Of a stretch of 18,479 bases of DNA, positions 6,642 through 14,078 are shown piece by piece (within the stretch, counting starts at the first letter, position 1; the number at the start of each line of letters is the position of its first letter). The notes under the pieces are model-generated. The model did no database searches and had not been told where the DNA came from. It worked only from the letters and a program-made list of their open reading frames with translations. A program made the position numbers and the translations under genes. The stretch is from JAVEYA01 sp034003745. Its GTDB lineage: Bacteria; Bacillota; Peptococcia; DRI-13; PHAD01. The stretch covers positions 1-18,479 of the forward strand of contig JAVEYA010000041.1 in assembly GCA_034003745.1 (NCBI GenBank), written 5' to 3'.

Positions 6642-8532
6642 CTTTTCTCTCCGTACTCTTACGCATGGAGAAATGCCGCGTAATTTTATCCGCCATTTTT
6701 TCCGGCGTCAATTCCAACGCTTCTTTTAAGACCGCAGTAGCGCCATGGGTGACAAACGCATCCGGCAAGCCGATATTCAGACAGTTATACTTCGTAACGC
6801 CCCGTCTGGTCAAAAGCTCCAGTATGGCGCTGCCAAAGCCGCCGGCCACCACATTCTCCTCTAAGGTGACAAAGTTACGGTTCCTTAAGATCGCGTCCAC
6901 CAGCAACTGTTCATCCAAAGGCTTGATAAACCGGGCGTTGATCACGGTGGCGGAGATACCCCAATTTTTTAAGATTTCACTGACTTCCAGGGCGGGATAA
7001 ACCATACTGCCTACGGCAATCAGCAAAATATCCTGTCCAGTGGTCAAAACTTCGCCCCGGCCCCAGGGCAGTCTTTCATATCTATCCGTCAACTTGACGC
7101 CCACGCCCTGGCCGCGCGGATAGCGCAAAGCTACCGGACCCTCGTAACGCAGCGCTGTATACAGCATCTGCCGCAACTCTTCCTCATCCTTGGGCGCCAT
7201 CACGCTCATTTGCGGAATATGCCGCAGGTAGGAGTAGTCAAAAGCGCCATGATGCGTCGGTCCGTCTTCTCCCACCAGACCGGCCCGATCCAGGGCAAAC
7301 ACCACCGGCGCATTCTGCAGGCAGACGTCATGCAGAATTTGGTCATAGGCCCGCTGTAAAAAGGTGGAATATATCGCCACAACCGGCCTTAAACCCTGTA
7401 AAGACATCGCTGCGGCCTGGGTAACCGCATTGGCCTCGGCAATACCCACGTCAATAAATCTTTGGGGAAATAACTGGCTGAATCTAGTCAGCCCTGTCCC
7501 CTCAGGCATGGCTGCCGTCAGAGCAACAATTCTTTCATCCTTTTGGGCAAGGTCAATCAAAGTATTGCCGAGTACTGCCGTATAGGTAGGCTTATCGGAT
7601 TTCTTCAGCAGCACTCCCGTCTCGAGGTCAAAGGGCCCCACCCCGTGAAAAGTGGCGGGGTCTTGTTCCGCAGGCTTATAGCCTCGGCCTTTTTGGGTCA
7701 GTATATGCAGCAACACAGGCCCTTGCAGGCTTTTGGCCTTATCCAGAAAGCCCGTTAATTCTGCGATATTATGCCCGTCAATGGGTCCCAGATAAGTAAA
7801 CCCCAGCTCTTCAAAGAGCATGCCGGGAACCAGCAGATATTTTAAGCTGTCTTTTAGTCTTTCCACTGCTTTGACCACGCCCGGACCGATAGCGGGTACC
7901 TTGTGCAGTAAAAATTCCAGATCCCGTTTGCGCCGGGTATAGAACGGGTCGGAACGGATGCGGCTCAAGTATGACGAGAGAGCTCCCACATTCTCGGCAA
8001 TGGACATTTCGTTGTCATTTAGGACAACCAAAAGATTGATCCCCTTATGACCGGCTTGATTCAGCGCCTCGAAGGCCTGCCCTCCGGTCAGCGCGCCATC
8101 GCCGATGACAGCGGCAATATGATGGTCTTGCCCCTGGATATCACGGGCCAGCGCAAAACCCAGAGCGGCGGATATAGAGGTACTGGAATGCCCTGTGTTG
8201 AAAGCGTCATGGACGCTTTCCTCCCTTTTGGGGAAACCGGAAACACCTTGATACTGGCGCAAGGACGCGAATCGGTCCTTTCTTCCGGTCAGAATTTTAT
8301 GCCCGTATGTTTGATGCCCGACATCCCAGACAATTTTATCTTTCTCCGTATCAAAGACATAATGAAGCGCAATGGTCAACTCGATCACGCCCAAACTTGG
8401 AGCCAGGTGGCCGCCTGTGGCGGCCACGCTCCCAATAATCAGGCTGCGCATCTCCTCGGCCAGAAGGGGCAATTCATTAAGCTGCAGCTTCTTTATATCG
8501 CTTTGTTCTACAATCTGTTCCAGTAAACTCAA
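6622..8532 (-). CDS. dxs: 1-deoxy-D-xylulose-5-phosphate synthase
   Basis: Dxs condenses pyruvate with glyceraldehyde 3-phosphate using thiamine diphosphate. It is the entry step of the MEP isoprenoid pathway and also supplies thiamine and pyridoxal precursors. The 636-residue product is full length. It shows GGHLAPSLG (40-48), VGHQTYGHK (71-79), the ThDP/Mg motif GDGALTGG (144-151) with NDNEMSIA (172-179), the catalytic glutamate in GIAEANA, and the pyrimidine-domain signature EDGPTHHG. The C-terminal transketolase domain follows, and the last dozen residues extend beyond the usual end and overlap tlyA by 20 bases. The start is TTG, with AAGGTG about 6 bases upstream, in a 35-base gap after the PAP2 gene. 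Location near ispA fits a joint isoprenoid role. Confidence 0.97.
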   Translation of the reverse strand: MSLLEQIVEQSDIKKLQLNELPLLAEEMRSLIIGSVAATGGHLAPSLGVIELTIALHYVFDTEKDKIVWDVGHQTYGHKILTGRKDRFASLRQYQGVSGFPKREESVHDAFNTGHSSTSISAALGFALARDIQGQDHHIAAVIGDGALTGGQAFEALNQAGHKGINLLVVLNDNEMSIAENVGALSSYLSRIRSDPFYTRRKRDLEFLLHKVPAIGPGVVKAVERLKDSLKYLLVPGMLFEELGFTYLGPIDGHNIAELTGFLDKAKSLQGPVLLHILTQKGRGYKPAEQDPATFHGVGPFDLETGVLLKKSDKPTYTAVLGNTLIDLAQKDERIVALTAAMPEGTGLTRFSQLFPQRFIDVGIAEANAVTQAAAMSLQGLRPVVAIYSTFLQRAYDQILHDVCLQNAPVVFALDRAGLVGEDGPTHHGAFDYSYLRHIPQMSVMAPKDEEELRQMLYTALRYEGPVALRYPRGQGVGVKLTDRYERLPWGRGEVLTTGQDILLIAVGSMVYPALEVSEILKNWGISATVINARFIKPLDEQLLVDAILRNRNFVTLEENVVAGGFGSAILELLTRRGVTKYNCLNIGLPDAFVTHGATAVLKEALELTPEKMADKITRHFSMRKSTERKVVFYFS

Positions 8533-8567
8533 AATAACACCTTCTAAAAGTTAAGTTTAAGATTAGT

Positions 8568-9011
8568 TTATAATAAAACCCCGCAGATAATCCCTATAAT
8601 CGCGCCCGCTAATATTTCCAGCGGTGAATGTCCGATCAGCTCTTTTAATCTTTCCGGTTTAATCGGTTCTCCATGATAAATATCCGACATCATTTTATTC
8701 AGCACTTCAGCTTGCTGTCCCGTAGCCCGTCTTACGCCCGCGGCGTCATACATGACCACCCCGGCCAGGACTGCGGCAATCGCGAAGTATTCCGAATGCC
8801 AGCCCATGGAACGGCCGATTTTAATAGCCAAAGCAATCACCAGCGCGGTATGCGAACTGGGCATACCGCCGGCGCCGACCAGCCTTCTTAAATCAAAATG
8901 CCCGTTGGACCAAACATTCAGGGCCACTTTTGACACCTGCGCCACAAGCCAGGACAGCAGCGCGGTCCAGAGAACATTATTGGCTCCTATATTTGCGAAG
9001 AATTCCTGCAT
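8568..9011 (-). CDS. Divergent PAP2 family membrane protein (DUF212, YuiD-like)
   Basis: This is a small integral membrane protein of the divergent PAP2 (acid phosphatase/vanadium-haloperoxidase-related) family. From the ATG at 9011 it has 147 residues; a TTG at 9017, closer to the GAGG site, would add two. It keeps diverged versions of the three phosphatase motifs: Lys28 and Arg43 upstream, GGMPSSHTA (48-56) in place of PSGH, DAAGVRRATG (89-98), and GHSPLEILAG (127-136), which supplies a His with Glu in the usual Asp position. There are about four hydrophobic segments. It sits between ispA and dxs in the same operon, which suggests a prenyl-phosphate or other lipid-phosphate substrate. That is inference; I know of no settled activity for this family. 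Confidence 0.85.
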   Translation of the reverse strand: MQEFFANIGANNVLWTALLSWLVAQVSKVALNVWSNGHFDLRRLVGAGGMPSSHTALVIALAIKIGRSMGWHSEYFAIAAVLAGVVMYDAAGVRRATGQQAEVLNKMMSDIYHGEPIKPERLKELIGHSPLEILAGAIIGIICGVLL

Positions 9012-9031
9012 AGACAATGATCCTCATTTCC

Positions 9032-9928
9032 TTAACGGTCTCTTTTCAGTAAATATTGTACCAAAAGTCGCAGCGGTTCAGCATCCCCCGGCAGGTCCGA
9101 GAGCGCTTCAACCGCTTTTTCAATTGTCTCTGCGGCAAGTCTCTTCGTATTTTCAAGCCCGTAGAGAGAGGGATAAGTAACCTTTTCATTGCGGATATCA
9201 CTGCCGACAGGCTTGCCGATGACTTCCGCGCTGCCTTCAATATCTAAGAGGTCATCCGTAATCTGAAAGGCTAAACCAAAATTTTCCGCATACCGGGAAA
9301 GCGCAGCCAACTGGTGTTCCGTAGCCTGGGAAAGAAGCGCTCCCGCCCTGACCGCGGCCGTAAACAAAGCGCCTGTCTTATGCCGGTGAATATATTCCAG
9401 GGTCGCAGACTCAATCTTCTTTCCTTCCGACTGCAAATCCACTGCCTGCCCCCCAATCATGCCGAAGGCGCCGGCAGCCCGGGCGATTTCTTGGATCACC
9501 GCCAGGACCTGGGATCTTTTTTCTTCTTTTACACGCATACCGTAGGCGGCCAGGACCTCAAAAGCCAATGTCAGCAAAGCGTCTCCCGCCAAAACGGCGA
9601 TTCCTTCGCCAAATACTTTATGATTGGTCGGTTTGCCCCGCCGGTAATCATCGTCATCCATGGCCGGCAGATCATCATGGACCAGTGAATACGTATGAAT
9701 CATTTCCAGCGCACAGGCTACCGGCAAAAGCTCTGAACTATCCCCTCCAAGCGCCTCCGCGCCGGCCAGGCATAAAATCGGCCTGAGACGTTTGCCTCCG
9801 GCAAAGATGCTGTAAGAGACGGACTCGTGGATAATCTCCGGATAGGCGGAACTGGGAGGAAGCAAGGCTAAGAGGGAGCGGTCGATCTGGACGGTTTTAT
9901 TCTGCAGGTATTCTTTTAAATCCATCAT
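9032..9928 (-). CDS. ispA: Farnesyl diphosphate synthase (polyprenyl synthetase)
   Basis: This trans-prenyltransferase elongates DMAPP with IPP, giving mainly the C15 product FPP used for undecaprenyl phosphate and quinones. The 298-residue product has GGKRLRP (44-50), the first aspartate-rich motif DDLPAMD (85-91) with the two-residue insertion typical of bacterial FPP synthases, and the second motif DDLLD (225-229) followed by GKPVGSD. Tyr80, five residues before the first motif, is the aromatic side chain that caps chain length in FPP synthases, so C15 rather than a longer product is likely. The ATG start overlaps the xseB stop (ATGA), with GGTGGGG upstream. The xseA-xseB-ispA-dxs order is conserved in many bacteria. 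Confidence 0.95.
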   Translation of the reverse strand: MMDLKEYLQNKTVQIDRSLLALLPPSSAYPEIIHESVSYSIFAGGKRLRPILCLAGAEALGGDSSELLPVACALEMIHTYSLVHDDLPAMDDDDYRRGKPTNHKVFGEGIAVLAGDALLTLAFEVLAAYGMRVKEEKRSQVLAVIQEIARAAGAFGMIGGQAVDLQSEGKKIESATLEYIHRHKTGALFTAAVRAGALLSQATEHQLAALSRYAENFGLAFQITDDLLDIEGSAEVIGKPVGSDIRNEKVTYPSLYGLENTKRLAAETIEKAVEALSDLPGDAEPLRLLVQYLLKRDR

Positions 9929-10152
9929 GAAGCCCCACCGTCTCCCGTTTTGAGTTCCTGCAAACCGCCTTCCTGGGTCAGCATTTGCACCCGCCCTGCT
10001 GCCCGGTCCAGTTGTTTCTGGCAGACCTTAATCAGGGCGACGCCTTCTTCAAAAGCGGTCAAACCTTCTTCCAGCGGAATTTCACCGCGTTCCAGGCGAC
10101 GGACTATTTCTTCCAGCTTCTTGATATTTTCCTCAAAAGAATACTCACCCAT
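9925..10152 (-). CDS. xseB: Exodeoxyribonuclease VII small subunit
   Basis: XseB packs as a helical bundle against XseA to form exonuclease VII, which degrades single-stranded DNA from both ends in repair. The 75-residue product is typical in length and has the family opening SFEENIKKLEEIVRRLERGE, followed by the helical segment LEEGLTAFEEGVALIKVC. The start ATG is one base after the xseA stop, with GGAGG 6 bases upstream inside xseA. Its stop overlaps the ispA start by four bases. This tight packing indicates coupled translation. Confidence 0.95.
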   Translation of the reverse strand: MGEYSFEENIKKLEEIVRRLERGEIPLEEGLTAFEEGVALIKVCQKQLDRAAGRVQMLTQEGGLQELKTGDGGAS

Positions 10153-10153
10153 C

Positions 10154-11362
10154 CTAGTCCTCCCCCTTCTTGGTCACTGTGCATTCCAGAAACCCCCGGT
10201 TTAATTGTATATCCAGCCGTTCATTGAGTTCGACTTGTCCGGCTTGCACGACAATCCGTCCGTCTTGTTTTTTGCAGATGGCGTATCCGCGCGCCAGGGT
10301 GTCCAAAGGGCTCAACGCGCTCAGCTTGCCGGCAATAACCTGGGTATCAGATTGTTTCTTCTTCAGGATCGTCTCAAATAAATCAAAAACTAAAGTCTCC
10401 TGTTTGGATAGCTTCTCCTGATAGAGGCGCAGCCAACGCTCCGGGTTTTTCATTACGCCTGCTTCCAAGAGATACCCCAGTCTCATCCGGTCCCGTTCCA
10501 GCCTGCTGTTTAAAGCCCGGTACAGCTTTTCCCCGTACTTGTCCAGCGTCTTTAATAATTCCGCTTTCACCGGAACAGCCAGTTCACCGGCTGCGGTCGG
10601 CGTCGCAGCCCGGACGTCCGCGACCAGATCGGCGATGGAGTAATCTATCTCATGCCCTACCGCCGAGATGACCGGCTTGGGACACGCGTAGACGGCAGCG
10701 GCCACGCTTTCGTCATTAAAAACAGCCAAGTCTTCCCGGGAGCCTCCGCCCCGGGCGATAATCACCACATCCGCTTCCGGAAGGCTTCCTAATGCAACTA
10801 TGCCGGCTGCGACCGCCGCGGCCGCCCGGTCCCCTTGCACTAAAGCCGGATACAAATAAATCGGCATCCCGGGATAACGGCGGTATACAACATTCTGAAT
10901 ATCGCGAATCGCCGCGCCCGTCGGCGAAGTAACCACCCCCAGCCCTCTGGGGATAGCCGGCAGCGGACGCTTGCGCTCCGTGGCAAAATAGCCTTTCGCT
11001 TGAAGCTTCTTTTTCAGCGCCTCCAGGGCCAAATGCTGCAAGCCCGTCCCGGCGGGAACAATTTCCTCGGCATAAAGCTGTACGGCCACGTCCCGTTCAA
11101 ACACGGATACATACCCTTTGACCAGACAGTCCATGCCATCCTGGGGGAAGAAGTTCAAGGAAACGCTCCGGCTCTTGAACATTACGGCGCGGATGGAGGA
11201 CCTGTCGTCCTTTAAAGAAAAATAAAGATGCCCGGCCGCATGTTTTTTGAAATTGGAGATCTCTCCCCGTATCCATACATTGGCCAGTTCGGTTTTTTCA
11301 TCCATGGTTTTTTTGACCAAAGCCGACAGTTCGCTTACGGTCATTATTTTATTGGCCTTCAT
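10154..11362 (-). CDS. xseA: Exodeoxyribonuclease VII large subunit
   Basis: XseA is the catalytic subunit of exonuclease VII. I start it at the ATG at 11362 (402 residues). The frame stays open further upstream to 11641, but that stretch lies opposite the folD reading frame and encodes an Arg/Gly-rich sequence unlike the family. From 11362 the protein opens with MTVSELSALVKK at residue 7 as expected, then the OB-fold domain (about 7-105), TSPTGAAIRD (146-154), RGGGSREDL (204-212), GHEID (236-240) and the Ala/Thr-rich RAATPTAAGE, with a coiled coil to the C terminus. The ATG overlaps the folD stop (ATGA). The ribosome site is weak (GAAGG), which fits coupling to folD translation. Confidence 0.95.
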   Translation of the reverse strand: MKANKIMTVSELSALVKKTMDEKTELANVWIRGEISNFKKHAAGHLYFSLKDDRSSIRAVMFKSRSVSLNFFPQDGMDCLVKGYVSVFERDVAVQLYAEEIVPAGTGLQHLALEALKKKLQAKGYFATERKRPLPAIPRGLGVVTSPTGAAIRDIQNVVYRRYPGMPIYLYPALVQGDRAAAAVAAGIVALGSLPEADVVIIARGGGSREDLAVFNDESVAAAVYACPKPVISAVGHEIDYSIADLVADVRAATPTAAGELAVPVKAELLKTLDKYGEKLYRALNSRLERDRMRLGYLLEAGVMKNPERWLRLYQEKLSKQETLVFDLFETILKKKQSDTQVIAGKLSALSPLDTLARGYAICKKQDGRIVVQAGQVELNERLDIQLNRGFLECTVTKKGED

Positions 11363-12201
11363 CCTTTCACAGCCTTCAAAGTATTGGTTAAAAGCATGGC
11401 GATCGTCATCGGGCCAAGACCGTTGGGCACCGGCGTGATCAGGCCCGCTTTTTCGCTTACTGAAGCAAAGTCCACATCGCCGGCTACTTTTCCGCTGTCC
11501 AGGCGGTTGATACCGACATCCAGCACCACGGCCCCTTCTTTCACCATCTCCTGGGTGATAAACCCGGCCTTGCCTACGGAGGCCACCAGGATATCCGCCT
11601 GCGCCGTAATTTCGGAAAGATTCACCGTATGGGAATGGCATACCGTCACCGTTGCGTTTTTCTGCAGTAAGAGCGCGGATAGAGGCTTGCCGACAATATT
11701 GCTGCGGCCCACGATAACGGCATGTTTGCCTGCAGGATTCACCCCGTAATGCTCCAGAAGTTTCAAACAGCCAAAAGGCGTACAGGCAATAAAGTTGGGT
11801 CTGCCCAAAAGGAGCTGCCCGATATTGACCGGATGCAAACCATCCACGTCCTTTTTGGGGTCAATTGCGGCGACAATGTTCTCCTCCGCGATATGTTCCG
11901 GCAGCGGCAGCTGCACCAGGAGCCCATGTACGTCAGGCGCTTTATTCAATCCGGCGATAATCTTTAAAAGCTGCTCTTCCGCAATGGCGTCGCTTAGCCG
12001 GATGACTTCGGACTCAAAGCCGACTTCTTTACAGGCGTTGACTTTATTATTGACGTAAATCTGCGAAGCCGGATCATTTCCTACCAATACCACCGTAAGT
12101 TTAGGCGTCAGCCCTGCCGTCTTTTTCAGGATGCCGGTATCTTCCTTCAGCTCTTCCCTGATTTTTCTGGCCAGCGCTGCCCCGTCCATTATTTTGCACA
12201 A
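11359..12201 (-). CDS. folD: Methylenetetrahydrofolate dehydrogenase/cyclohydrolase
   Basis: FolD is bifunctional: it oxidises 5,10-methylene-THF with NADP and hydrolyses the methenyl form to 10-formyl-THF, feeding purine and formyl-Met synthesis or acetogenic C1 flow. The 280-residue product has the Tyr49/Lys53 active-site pair (QIYVNNKVNACKEVGF), QLPLPEHI (97-104), KDVDG (117-121), the NADP-binding VGRSNIVGKP (164-173) and TPVPNGLGPMT near the end. The start is taken as TTG at 12201, because GGAGGT lies 9 bases upstream; the next ATG (12189) is too far from it. It is the first gene of the long housekeeping unit, after a terminator and a -10-like TATAAT. Confidence 0.95.
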   Translation of the reverse strand: MCKIMDGAALARKIREELKEDTGILKKTAGLTPKLTVVLVGNDPASQIYVNNKVNACKEVGFESEVIRLSDAIAEEQLLKIIAGLNKAPDVHGLLVQLPLPEHIAEENIVAAIDPKKDVDGLHPVNIGQLLLGRPNFIACTPFGCLKLLEHYGVNPAGKHAVIVGRSNIVGKPLSALLLQKNATVTVCHSHTVNLSEITAQADILVASVGKAGFITQEMVKEGAVVLDVGINRLDSGKVAGDVDFASVSEKAGLITPVPNGLGPMTIAMLLTNTLKAVKG

Positions 12202-12236
12202 ATTGATGCTACCTCCGATTTTGCCTAAGAGATCTT

Positions 12237-12242
12237 ATTATA
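12237..12242 (-). promoter_or_regulatory. Candidate -10 element for the folD operon
   Basis: The minus strand reads TATAAT, 36 bases before the folD TTG start and downstream of the nusB terminator, in an AT-rich gap. No good -35 hexamer lies 16-18 bases upstream; the closest TTGTAG is 23 bases away. I infer a sigma-A promoter from the -10 and the position, with low certainty. Confidence 0.4.
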
Positions 12243-12284
12243 ACTGACTATCTTAATATATCATACTACAACCATCATATAAAA

Positions 12285-12307
12285 GAGGGCTGTTCAACAC
12301 AGCCCTC
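12285..12307 (-). terminator. Rho-independent terminator after nusB
   Basis: On the minus strand GAGGGCTGT, a five-base loop GTTGA and ACAGCCCTC form a perfect 9-bp stem followed by TTTTATAT. The plus strand has a T-run on its other side as well (12311-12315), so it could stop transcription in either direction. It begins 12 bases after the nusB stop and separates that unit from folD. Confidence 0.85.
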
Positions 12308-12319
12308 ACTTTTTCCGGA

Positions 12320-12730
12320 TTAATCCTCAGCGGGTAAATCAACAATGATTTTGCCTAAAATACCGTTAATAAAACGAGGAGATTCCTCAGAGCCAAAAGT
12401 TTTTGCAAGCTCAATCGCCTCATCCAGCGCTACAGCCCGGGGGACCTCGGCGGAATAAAGCATTTCGAACAGCGCCAGACGCATAATATTTCTGTCTACC
12501 GTAGCAATCCGGTTCAGCTTCCATTCCAGTGTATAGCGCTCCAACAATGGATCGAGTTCCTCCCGTTTCGCCGTTACGCCTTCCACCAGCTCCCTGCTGA
12601 AGTTCCTGGCCTTTTCATTGGTTTTTTCTTCTGCCCAGAGCATTTCTAATGCGGCGGCAGGATCGTTCCTGCCCAAATCACACGCGAACAAGGCTTTGAG
12701 GGCTTGTTCGCGTACTGCATGCCTTTTCAC
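12320..12730 (-). CDS. nusB: Transcription antitermination factor NusB
   Basis: NusB binds boxA RNA with NusE (S10) and supports antitermination on rRNA operons. The 136-residue product is a normal-length all-helical NusB: the RNA-binding N terminus RHAVREQALKALFACD, the central WKLNRIATVDRNIMRLALFE block, and the C-terminal VALDEAIELAKTFG and SPRFINGIL. The start is GTG at 12730, with an in-frame stop directly upstream. AAGGAGG lies about 12 bases away, a long spacing. It is the last gene of the asp23-amaP-DUF2273-nusB unit, 34 bases after DUF2273, and is followed by a strong terminator. In B. subtilis nusB likewise follows a DUF322 gene (yqhY). Confidence 0.95.
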   Translation of the reverse strand: MKRHAVREQALKALFACDLGRNDPAAALEMLWAEEKTNEKARNFSRELVEGVTAKREELDPLLERYTLEWKLNRIATVDRNIMRLALFEMLYSAEVPRAVALDEAIELAKTFGSEESPRFINGILGKIIVDLPAED

Positions 12731-12764
12731 TTAAGCCGATATCCTCCTTGCCTGTCAATCCGAT

Positions 12765-12986
12765 TTATCTTTCATTCTTAAAAATATGTTCAACCACATC
12801 TTTTAAGGTTTCATTGTCGTCCACCCGTTTGCCGATGATATAGCCTATATACAGACAAATCGCCACAAAGATAGTCTGCAAAAAGCCCACGGTTATTACG
12901 AGTATGCCAAAAATCAAGCCGATTAATCCGCCGATTGTCTTGCCGCGGTGTTTGGTCATCAGTTCATTCAGCAAATCTTTCCACAT
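12765..12986 (-). CDS. DUF2273 small integral membrane protein
   Basis: The 73-residue product begins with a short amphipathic stretch, then has two membrane segments (about 17-35 and 38-53) rich in Gly and Ile, and a charged C-terminal tail. Length, topology and the phrase GKTIGGLIGLIFGILV fit the DUF2273 family, whose members are regularly encoded beside Asp23/Gls24 and AmaP proteins. It sits 12 bases after amaP. A role as a membrane partner of the Asp23-AmaP complex at the cell envelope is inferred from linkage only. The start ATG has a G-rich upstream site (GGGGGATGGGG). Confidence 0.85.
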   Translation of the reverse strand: MWKDLLNELMTKHRGKTIGGLIGLIFGILVITVGFLQTIFVAICLYIGYIIGKRVDDNETLKDVVEHIFKNER

Positions 12987-12998
12987 GACCCCATCCCC

Positions 12999-13541
12999 CT
13001 ATTCCACCCTGCTCTTGGCTTCCCAGCTGATTTTGCTGACGATGACCTTAACATTGTGCACATTAATGCCGGTCGTTTTGGTCATATACTCCTGCACCTT
13101 AATTTGCAAGTCTTCCGTCATTTGCGGGATATTTAAATCCGGCTGCACTTGCACTTTTAATTGGATGGAGACTGTATTATCATACTGGGTTTTGATCTGG
13201 GTTTTGACTTCCCGCACCCCCGGAACGCTGCGGGCGGCTTTGACCACCAGGTTTTCCAGCGCCGGCAAAGTTACTTTAATGGAACCCAGGGAAGTCTCAT
13301 GGACAATGGTGTCTCTGACCGGCTTGGAGCGGAACACGCTGATAAACAATGACAGAAAAAGAATAAATAAAAATGCGCCGGTGATGCCCAAAAGCCAATG
13401 ATTAATCGATGCCAGCAAATAATACTGCAGCACCATCAGGGGGGTTGTCCACCCCAGGGCCGTGACAACCAAAATGGCTGCCGCGACCATGTAGCCAAAT
13501 GCTAAGATCCCAATAATTATCCTGTCCATTGTTGGGTTCAT
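12999..13541 (-). CDS. amaP: AmaP-like Asp23 membrane anchor
   Basis: In Staphylococcus aureus AmaP anchors Asp23 to the membrane, and loss of Asp23 induces cell-wall stress genes. I start at the ATG at 13541 (180 residues), which has GAGGAGG 5 bases upstream; a start nine codons earlier has no such site. The protein has two membrane segments (about 7-28 and 50-70), and then an Asp23/Gls24-like domain of its own (about 86-170). This domain runs from GSIKVTLPALENLVVKAA through PGVREVKTQI to VKVIVSKI. It lies between asp23 and DUF2273 as in many Firmicutes. The name rests on architecture and neighbours. Confidence 0.85.
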   Translation of the reverse strand: MNPTMDRIIIGILAFGYMVAAAILVVTALGWTTPLMVLQYYLLASINHWLLGITGAFLFILFLSLFISVFRSKPVRDTIVHETSLGSIKVTLPALENLVVKAARSVPGVREVKTQIKTQYDNTVSIQLKVQVQPDLNIPQMTEDLQIKVQEYMTKTTGINVHNVKVIVSKISWEAKSRVE

Positions 13542-13570
13542 AAAAACCTCCTCATTGCTCTCCCGCATGG

Positions 13571-14002
13571 TTATTTGACACGCTGGGGTTCCTCTTCCCG
13601 GACCTCCGTAGGGACGGCCACGCCCTGCACATGCACGTTGATCTCGATCACTTCGAGGCCCGTCATGTTTTCAATCGCTTTCTTGACATTCTTTTGAATC
13701 TGATTGGCCACTTCGGGAATCCGCGCGCCGAATTCCATAATGACATATAAATCCACCGCGGCTTCTTTTTCTCCGACCTCTACTTTGACGCCTTTGGAAG
13801 GACTCTTTTTCCCGACAAACTCGGTGATGCCGCCGACAATGCCGCCGCTCATGCCTGCGACGCCTTTCACTTCGGCCGCAGCCAGACCGGCAATAATGGC
13901 CACTACCTCATCGGCTATTTTCACCGCGCCGGTTTCCGTTTTTGCAGTTAATGTATCATTCGCTAAAGAGGCGGGATGCTTTTCAGTATACTCTTTCTCC
14001 AT
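13571..14002 (-). CDS. Asp23/Gls24 family envelope stress protein (DUF322)
   Basis: The 143-residue soluble protein has the Asp23/Gls24 domain (about 22-130). It opens with TGAVKIADEVVAIIAG, continues with AAAEVKGVAGMSGG, KGVKVEV and VDLYVIMEFGARIPEVANQI, and ends in GLEVIEINVHVQGV, the family's beta-alpha pattern. Members are abundant, polymerise or localise at the membrane, and affect envelope homeostasis. B. subtilis YqhY occupies the equivalent place before nusB, where it follows accB-accC; I recall it being tied to acetyl-CoA carboxylase control, yet accBC are absent here. The ATG at 14002 has AGGAGG about 12 bases upstream. A near-consensus sigma-A promoter lies just ahead, so this is the first gene of its unit. 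Confidence 0.92.
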   Translation of the reverse strand: MEKEYTEKHPASLANDTLTAKTETGAVKIADEVVAIIAGLAAAEVKGVAGMSGGIVGGITEFVGKKSPSKGVKVEVGEKEAAVDLYVIMEFGARIPEVANQIQKNVKKAIENMTGLEVIEINVHVQGVAVPTEVREEEPQRVK

Positions 14003-14034
14003 AATAGAGATTACACCTCCTGATATCCTATAAT

Positions 14035-14063
14035 ATTATAACAGATTGGAAAAAACCTGACAA
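14035..14063 (-). promoter_or_regulatory. Sigma-A promoter for asp23-amaP-DUF2273-nusB
   Basis: The minus strand reads TTGTCA (14063-14058), a 17-base spacer, then TATAAT (14040-14035). This is one mismatch from consensus in the -35, exact in the -10, with ideal spacing. It lies between the spoIIIAH stop and the asp23 start, about 32 bases before the ATG. It should give vegetative transcription independent of the sporulation operon upstream. Confidence 0.85.
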
Positions 14064-14078
14064 ACATTGGCAAACCGT

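Noticed and set aside
11363..11641. Possible 93-residue N-terminal extension of XseA
   Set aside because: Encoded opposite-frame within folD, Arg/Gly/Pro-rich with no family similarity; the ATG at 11362 gives the normal XseA N terminus and a classic ATGA junction.
13542..13568. Nine-codon longer AmaP start
   Set aside because: GAGGAGG is placed 5 bases before the ATG at 13541 and would lie inside the longer reading frame.
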